From an uncultured Oscillospiraceae bacterium (GTDB taxonomy: Bacteria; Bacillota; Clostridia; Oscillospirales; Oscillospiraceae), in NCBI GenBank assembly GCA_910585155.1, contig CAJUEC010000057.1, positions 1-9,811 of the forward strand: a stretch of DNA of 9,811 nucleotides, in the 5' to 3' direction. Under the pieces are notes generated by a model, which saw only the letters and a list, made by a program, of their open reading frames with translations, did no database searches and had not been told where the DNA came from. Of the stretch, positions 6,899-9,811 are shown one piece after another. Every line of letters begins with the position of its first letter. The stretch's first letter is position 1. The position numbers and the translations under genes are program-made.

Positions 6899-7015
6899 TC
6901 CGATTGGCCGCGCGGCCGGGTCGCTTTCACTCCGACTCGGACAAAACCCGCGCCGCTGTGCGGCGCTGGGCTTGCGTCCTCGCTTCGCTCCAAGCTCCCC
7001 TGCGCGGCTATCGTC

Positions 7016-7034
7016 GCGCTTCGTGTTGTCACGC
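7016..7034. repeat. 19-bp direct repeat, copy 2
   Basis: This is a perfect copy of 6880-6898, but here it is not joined to a 39-bp repeat. Confidence 0.85.
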
Positions 7035-7073
7035 CTCGCCTGCTCGCGACGCGGTTCTAAGCCCCTCGACTGC

Positions 7074-7114
7074 GCAAAATCCCTCTGGGGTCTCTGACCC
7101 CGCCGTGATTTTGC
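7074..7114. other. Two-tier stem-loop in the flagellin 3' region
   Basis: Outer arms GCAAAATC (7074-7081) and GATTTTGC (7107-7114) pair perfectly. Inside them is a symmetric 5/5 internal loop, and then GGGGTC (7087-7092) pairs with GACCCC (7096-7101) around a 3-base loop. It lies about 50 bases past the flagellin stop. It lacks an adjacent long U tract, so it is not a typical terminator. Confidence 0.6.
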
Positions 7115-7121
7115 TCCGCTC

Positions 7122-7160
7122 CGGGTCTTAGCCCGCTGCTCGCGGCGGCTCGGGCGCTTC
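7122..7160. repeat. 39-bp direct repeat, copy 2 (abuts the fliC stop codon)
   Basis: This is identical to 6848-6886, 274 bp apart start to start. It ends one base short of the flagellin TAA (7164-7162), so the repeat begins essentially at the gene boundary. Confidence 0.9.
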
Positions 7161-7161
7161 C

Positions 7162-9312
7162 TTATTGCAGCAGCTGGAGCACGCCCTGGGGAACCTGGTT
7201 GGCCTGGGCCAGCATGGCCTGGGCGGACTGAATCAGGATGTTGTTCTTGGTGTAGGCCATCATCTCCTCGGCCACGTCCACGTCGCGGATGGTGGACTCG
7301 GCATCCTGAATGTTCTCGGTCATCACCGACAGGTTGTTGATGGTGTGGTCCAGGCGGTTCTGGGTGGCGCCCAGGGTACCGCGCACGTCGGACACCTTGT
7401 TGATGGCGGCCTTGATCTTCTCAATGGCAGTGGCCGCGCTGGCCTGGTCGGAGATCTTGATGGAGCCCTTGTCGATGCCCAGAGAGTTGGCGTGCATATC
7501 CTTAATGGACACCTTCAGCTGGTTGAAGCTGTCGGCGGTGTCGCCAATCTGGAGGGTCAGGCCCTTGGTGGAGTCCACGGGGGAGGTGGTGGACGTGGTG
7601 AAGCCCAGGGACGCCTCGATGCCGTTCATGGTGGTCAGGTCAAAGTCGGTCTGGCCGTCAATCTCGGTGATGGTGATGTGGCCGGGGGTGGCGTCGGTGC
7701 CCAGGGTGTAGGTTGTGTTGTCCTTGGCCACGGTGTCGGTCAGGTTGGTGGCAATGGTGGCCAGATCACCGCTGGTGGCGTCCACATAGCCCTCCTCGCC
7801 GATCTTGTCCTTATCGGTGGTGAAGGTGTAGGTCTTGGTGCCGATGGTGATGGTGCTGCCGTCGGCGACCATATCGTTGGTCAGAGTGAAGTGGGTGCTG
7901 GCCAGGCGCTTGTCGGTGGGGGCGGCCTTGGTCACGATGTCGGTGGTGGACACGTTGTAGTCGCCCTTGATGGAGGAACCGGCGGCAACGGCGTCGCCGG
8001 CGTCGGCGCCAGCCTGTTCAGTCGCCATCGCGCCAACCGTCACCTTAGCGGCGGCAGCGCCGCCAGCAGTGATCGCGGCGGGAGCGGCGGCAGGTGCGCC
8101 CACGCCGCCCAAAGCGCCAGCCGTTTTCGCCGTATACACAATCTTAGCGCCGTCGCTGGCGATGTTGTAATCAGCGTTGCCAGCGGCCTGAAGCTTCGCA
8201 GCTGCAACAACCGCCAGCTTTGACAAATCGGCAGCATCAGCAGCGGTAATGTCACCAGTACCAGCGTCAACCACATTAATGGTTTGTCCGCCAATCGTGA
8301 TGACATCACCATCAGCGAAAGTGCCAGTTCCCGCAGTCAACTCGAAGGAATAGGTTGCGGCCTGCGCAGTGGTCGGGGCAGTACCATTGCCGTCGTCGCC
8401 GGTGATGGCCACGGTGGCGGGGATCTCGGTGCCGTCGGGCAGGTCCGCGGTGGAGGAGAAGGTGATCTTGCCGTTGCTGACGGTGACGTCATAGGCCACG
8501 CCGCCGATGGTGGCCTGGTCGGCGGTCATGGCGGTGGTGGAATCCTTGTCGCCCACCACGAACTTGCCGGCCTTGAAGGCGGCGGCAATGTCAGAGGCGG
8601 ACAGCTTGGTGCCCGCGGTGCCATGGGCGCCCCCCTTCAGGGTAAACTCTTCATCGCCGATGGTGATGGTCATGGAGCTGCCGGCGGCGTTGTCGAACTC
8701 CAGGTTGTGGAGCTCCACGGAGAACTCGGTCTTGGCGCTGCCGGCGGTGGCGCCCGCGTGCAGGACGGTGTTGGTGCCCAGGGTCTGGCCCACGGTGGGC
8801 AGGGCCACATTGCCGGTGGAGACGTTGCCGCCGTGGTTGGCGGCAAACTGGAACTTGCCCTCAGTGACCACGGTCTCGCCGCCCGCGTCCATGGAGCCGT
8901 CCAGCAGCTTGATGCCGTTGAAGTTGGAGCTGTCGGCAATGCGGTCAATTTCGCTGGTGAGCTGGTCCATCTCCTTCTGGAGCTGGGCGCGGTCGGTGGT
9001 GTTGTCGTAGGTGCCGTTGGCGGACATGGAGGCCAGCTCCACCATGCGGTTGAGCATATCGTGAACCTCGGTCAGAGCGCCCTCGGCGGTCTGCACCAGG
9101 GAGATGCCGTCCTTGGCGTTCTTCTGGGCGGTCTCCAGGCCGGTGATCTGGGCCCGCATCTTCTCAGAGATGGCCAGACCGGCGGCATCGTCGCCGGCGC
9201 GGTTGATCTTGTAGCCGGAGGACAGCTTCTCCAGGTTCTTCTTCATGGCGGAGACGTTGTTGGTGTAGTTGCGGTAGGCGGACATCGCCATTATATTGTG
9301 CTGGATCCTCAT
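7162..9312 (-). CDS. fliC: Flagellin with large central hypervariable region
   Basis: This is the flagellar filament protein, exported by the flagellar type III system. The N-terminal D0/D1 (residues 1 to about 140: MRIQHNIMAM, LSSGYKINRAGDDAAGLAIS, FNGIKLLDGS) and C-terminal D1/D0 (about 615-716: NRLDHTINNLSVMTENIQDA, MLAQANQVPQGVLQLLQ) are fully conserved. At 716 aa it is much longer than minimal flagellins of about 270-300 aa; the extra 470 residues form a surface-exposed middle. In that middle, three motifs recur: TITIGDEEF (215-223), VITIGGQT (337-344) and TITIGTKTY (487-495), suggesting repeated beta-rich modules. Residues 308-445 are alanine-rich and use different codons. Arg89, Leu93 and Glu114 match the TLR5-contact residues of Salmonella FliC. 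The start has an AGAGGAAG site upstream. It is encoded just after csrA. Confidence 0.96.
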   Translation of the reverse strand: MRIQHNIMAMSAYRNYTNNVSAMKKNLEKLSSGYKINRAGDDAAGLAISEKMRAQITGLETAQKNAKDGISLVQTAEGALTEVHDMLNRMVELASMSANGTYDNTTDRAQLQKEMDQLTSEIDRIADSSNFNGIKLLDGSMDAGGETVVTEGKFQFAANHGGNVSTGNVALPTVGQTLGTNTVLHAGATAGSAKTEFSVELHNLEFDNAAGSSMTITIGDEEFTLKGGAHGTAGTKLSASDIAAAFKAGKFVVGDKDSTTAMTADQATIGGVAYDVTVSNGKITFSSTADLPDGTEIPATVAITGDDGNGTAPTTAQAATYSFELTAGTGTFADGDVITIGGQTINVVDAGTGDITAADAADLSKLAVVAAAKLQAAGNADYNIASDGAKIVYTAKTAGALGGVGAPAAAPAAITAGGAAAAKVTVGAMATEQAGADAGDAVAAGSSIKGDYNVSTTDIVTKAAPTDKRLASTHFTLTNDMVADGSTITIGTKTYTFTTDKDKIGEEGYVDATSGDLATIATNLTDTVAKDNTTYTLGTDATPGHITITEIDGQTDFDLTTMNGIEASLGFTTSTTSPVDSTKGLTLQIGDTADSFNQLKVSIKDMHANSLGIDKGSIKISDQASAATAIEKIKAAINKVSDVRGTLGATQNRLDHTINNLSVMTENIQDAESTIRDVDVAEEMMAYTKNNILIQSAQAMLAQANQVPQGVLQLLQ

Positions 9313-9468
9313 TTTATAAATCTTCCTCTCAAATAAAATGATTTTGGGTCTTTGCGGTTCCGGCGCACCGGGGCGTCCCTGCCCCAGCGCGGGGTGGAGT
9401 ACCGTTCAAACCGCCACCGTGCACAGCGGCTGGTCCTTCCGATACGGGACTATATTTCAACCGGCTCG
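9313..9468 (-). promoter_or_regulatory. fliC leader with candidate CsrA-binding sites
   Basis: The 156 bases between csrA and fliC hold a Shine-Dalgarno-like GAGAGGAAG (minus strand, 9330-9322). GGA motifs lie at 9440-9438, 9436-9434, 9378-9376, inside the Shine-Dalgarno (9326-9324) and just after the start codon (9308-9306). The one at 9378-9376 lies in the loop of a hairpin (9385-9370, stem GGGGC/GCCCC, loop AGGGAC), the presentation CsrA prefers. An imperfect inverted repeat at 9457-9480 spans the csrA stop. I could not find a convincing sigma-28 or sigma-A promoter here, so fliC may be transcribed from upstream or from an atypical promoter. Confidence 0.5.
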
Positions 9469-9717
9469 TCAGCCGTTTGAAACCGAATTTTGGGTGGTTT
9501 TTTGGCGCTTCTGCGCTTTTTTCGCCTGCTCCGGGCTTTTGTCGAACACCGCCTGGGGCCGCTGGCTCCCGTTGCGTTCCAGCACCTCGCCCCGGAGGAC
9601 GGTCAGCTCCCTGGGGGCCTGCACCGATACCCGGACGGCGGAATTGGTGAATACCTGGATGACGATGTCGTCGCCGATGGTCAGGTATTCCTTGTCCTTC
9701 AACTGCAAAAACAGCAT
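9469..9717 (-). CDS. csrA: CsrA-family translational regulator
   Basis: CsrA is a small dimeric RNA-binding protein that blocks translation by covering GGA motifs near ribosome binding sites; in Bacillus it represses flagellin and is antagonised by FliW. The 82-aa product aligns from MLFLQLKDKEYLTIGDDI through VRVSVQAPRELTVLRGEVLER. The C-terminal RNA-contact arginine (Arg44 in E. coli) corresponds to Arg42 here. The N-terminal strand reads LQLK where most CsrA proteins have L-T/S-R-R/K, and the loop between strands is about 2 residues shorter. The tail (about 51-82) is long and basic (KKAQKRQK), in the region FliW contacts in other Firmicutes. An AAAGGAA site lies 6 bases before the ATG. No fliW is visible in the window. 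Its position just upstream of fliC supports a role in filament control. Confidence 0.87.
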   Translation of the reverse strand: MLFLQLKDKEYLTIGDDIVIQVFTNSAVRVSVQAPRELTVLRGEVLERNGSQRPQAVFDKSPEQAKKAQKRQKTTQNSVSNG

Positions 9718-9811
9718 GGCAGATTCCTTTCAGCGTGGGCCCAATCCTTCGGACTTGGGCTTGTTTGAAAATTGTCAACATGCCCAAGCAGCGGGTCCTT
9801 TCCCGCCATAC
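9718..9811. other. Window edge upstream of csrA; no gene recognised
   Basis: This stretch contains the csrA ribosome binding site and a hairpin at 9739-9760 (arms GCCCAATCC and GGACTTGGGC, one bulge). Short minus-strand frames enter from the window edge, one ending near 9767 and one running into csrA. None resembles the end of FliW or another known flagellar protein, so I do not call a gene. Confidence 0.4.

Larger units (their letters stand above)
6887..7121. other. GC-rich, hairpin-dense non-coding block downstream of flagellin
   Basis: This stretch separates the two 39-bp repeats. It contains a 12-bp palindrome GGCCGCGCGGCC (6906-6917), a 7-bp stem with TGT loop (6950-6966, arms GCGCCGC and GCGGCGC) and a larger stem-loop at 7074-7114. 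Open frames here give Arg/Ser/Ala-rich products with no recognisable domain and no convincing ribosome binding site, so I see no gene. It is most likely transcribed as part of a long flagellin 3' UTR. Confidence 0.6.

Noticed and set aside
6827..7060. 77-codon plus-strand frame in the repeat block
   Set aside because: Arg/Ser/Leu-rich composition, no recognisable domain and no convincing ribosome binding site; it lies in hairpin-rich repeat DNA.
6848..7160. CRISPR-like array from the 39-bp repeats
   Set aside because: There are only two copies, 235 bp apart, with no regular spacers and no cas genes.
8284..9336. Long plus-strand open frames across the flagellin gene
   Set aside because: Their Gly/Val/His-rich products are the antisense image of a C/G-ending codon gene; flagellin on the minus strand is unambiguous.
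9439..9444. CCGATA as a sigma-28 -10 element
   Set aside because: It lies on the plus strand, away from fliC, with no TAAA-type -35 at the right distance and no gene downstream in that direction.
9768..9779. TTGACA on the minus strand near 9780-9775 as a sigma-A promoter for csrA
   Set aside because: No acceptable -10 hexamer occurs 16-18 bp downstream.
9329..9787. 152-codon minus-strand frame overlapping csrA
   Set aside because: It overlaps csrA in another frame, its product is rich in Arg/Gly/Pro with no domain, and csrA in the competing frame is clearly a real family member.

Overview
The window looks like chromosome from a GC-rich, flagellated, anaerobic Gram-positive bacterium of the Clostridia, perhaps an Oscillospiraceae-like gut organism. 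This is inferred from four things: strong GGAGG-type ribosome binding sites with ATG, GTG and TTG starts; a TRAP binding protein carrying a lipoprotein signal; a csrA gene directly upstream of flagellin; and fermentation-type CoA-transferase and crotonase genes. The species cannot be fixed from the sequence alone.

Left half (1-6520): a self-contained catabolic module. A sigma-54 (RpoN) enhancer-binding activator, cut off at its 5' end by the window edge, reads rightward (3-1166). Facing it is a five-gene leftward operon: CoA-transferase (6411-5071), crotonase-family enzyme (5049-4276), then the three TRAP-transporter subunits dctP (4259-3156), dctQ (3075-2569) and dctM (2566-1265). The two units converge on a strong hairpin terminator at 1177-1229. 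Upstream of the CoA-transferase is a near-consensus -24/-12 sigma-54 promoter (TGGCATG-N4-TTGCA, read on the minus strand at 6516-6501). About 90-115 bp farther upstream is an 8-6-8 inverted repeat at 6583-6604 that fits an activator site. The inferred circuit is that a signal acts on the activator, RpoN polymerase fires the operon, TRAP imports an organic acid, the CoA-transferase makes its thioester, and the crotonase transforms it. The substrate is not identifiable. The crotonase lacks one of the two classical hydratase glutamates, so its reaction is open.

Middle (6520-7161): about 640 bp without a convincing gene. It holds the activator site, a strong bidirectional terminator (6755-6817), and a GC-rich block packed with hairpins and with perfect 39-bp and 19-bp direct repeats. 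One 39-bp copy ends one base from the flagellin stop codon, so this block is probably a long, structured flagellin 3' UTR.

Right half (7162-9811): flagellin fliC (716 aa, leftward) with conserved ends and a very large central variable region. Part of that region has clearly different codon use, which suggests mosaic exchange. Upstream is a 156-nt leader with several GGA motifs, one of them in a hairpin loop, and then csrA, a divergent CsrA with a basic C-terminal tail. The order csrA-fliC and the leader architecture suggest CsrA translational control of flagellin. No gene is recognisable in the last 94 bases.
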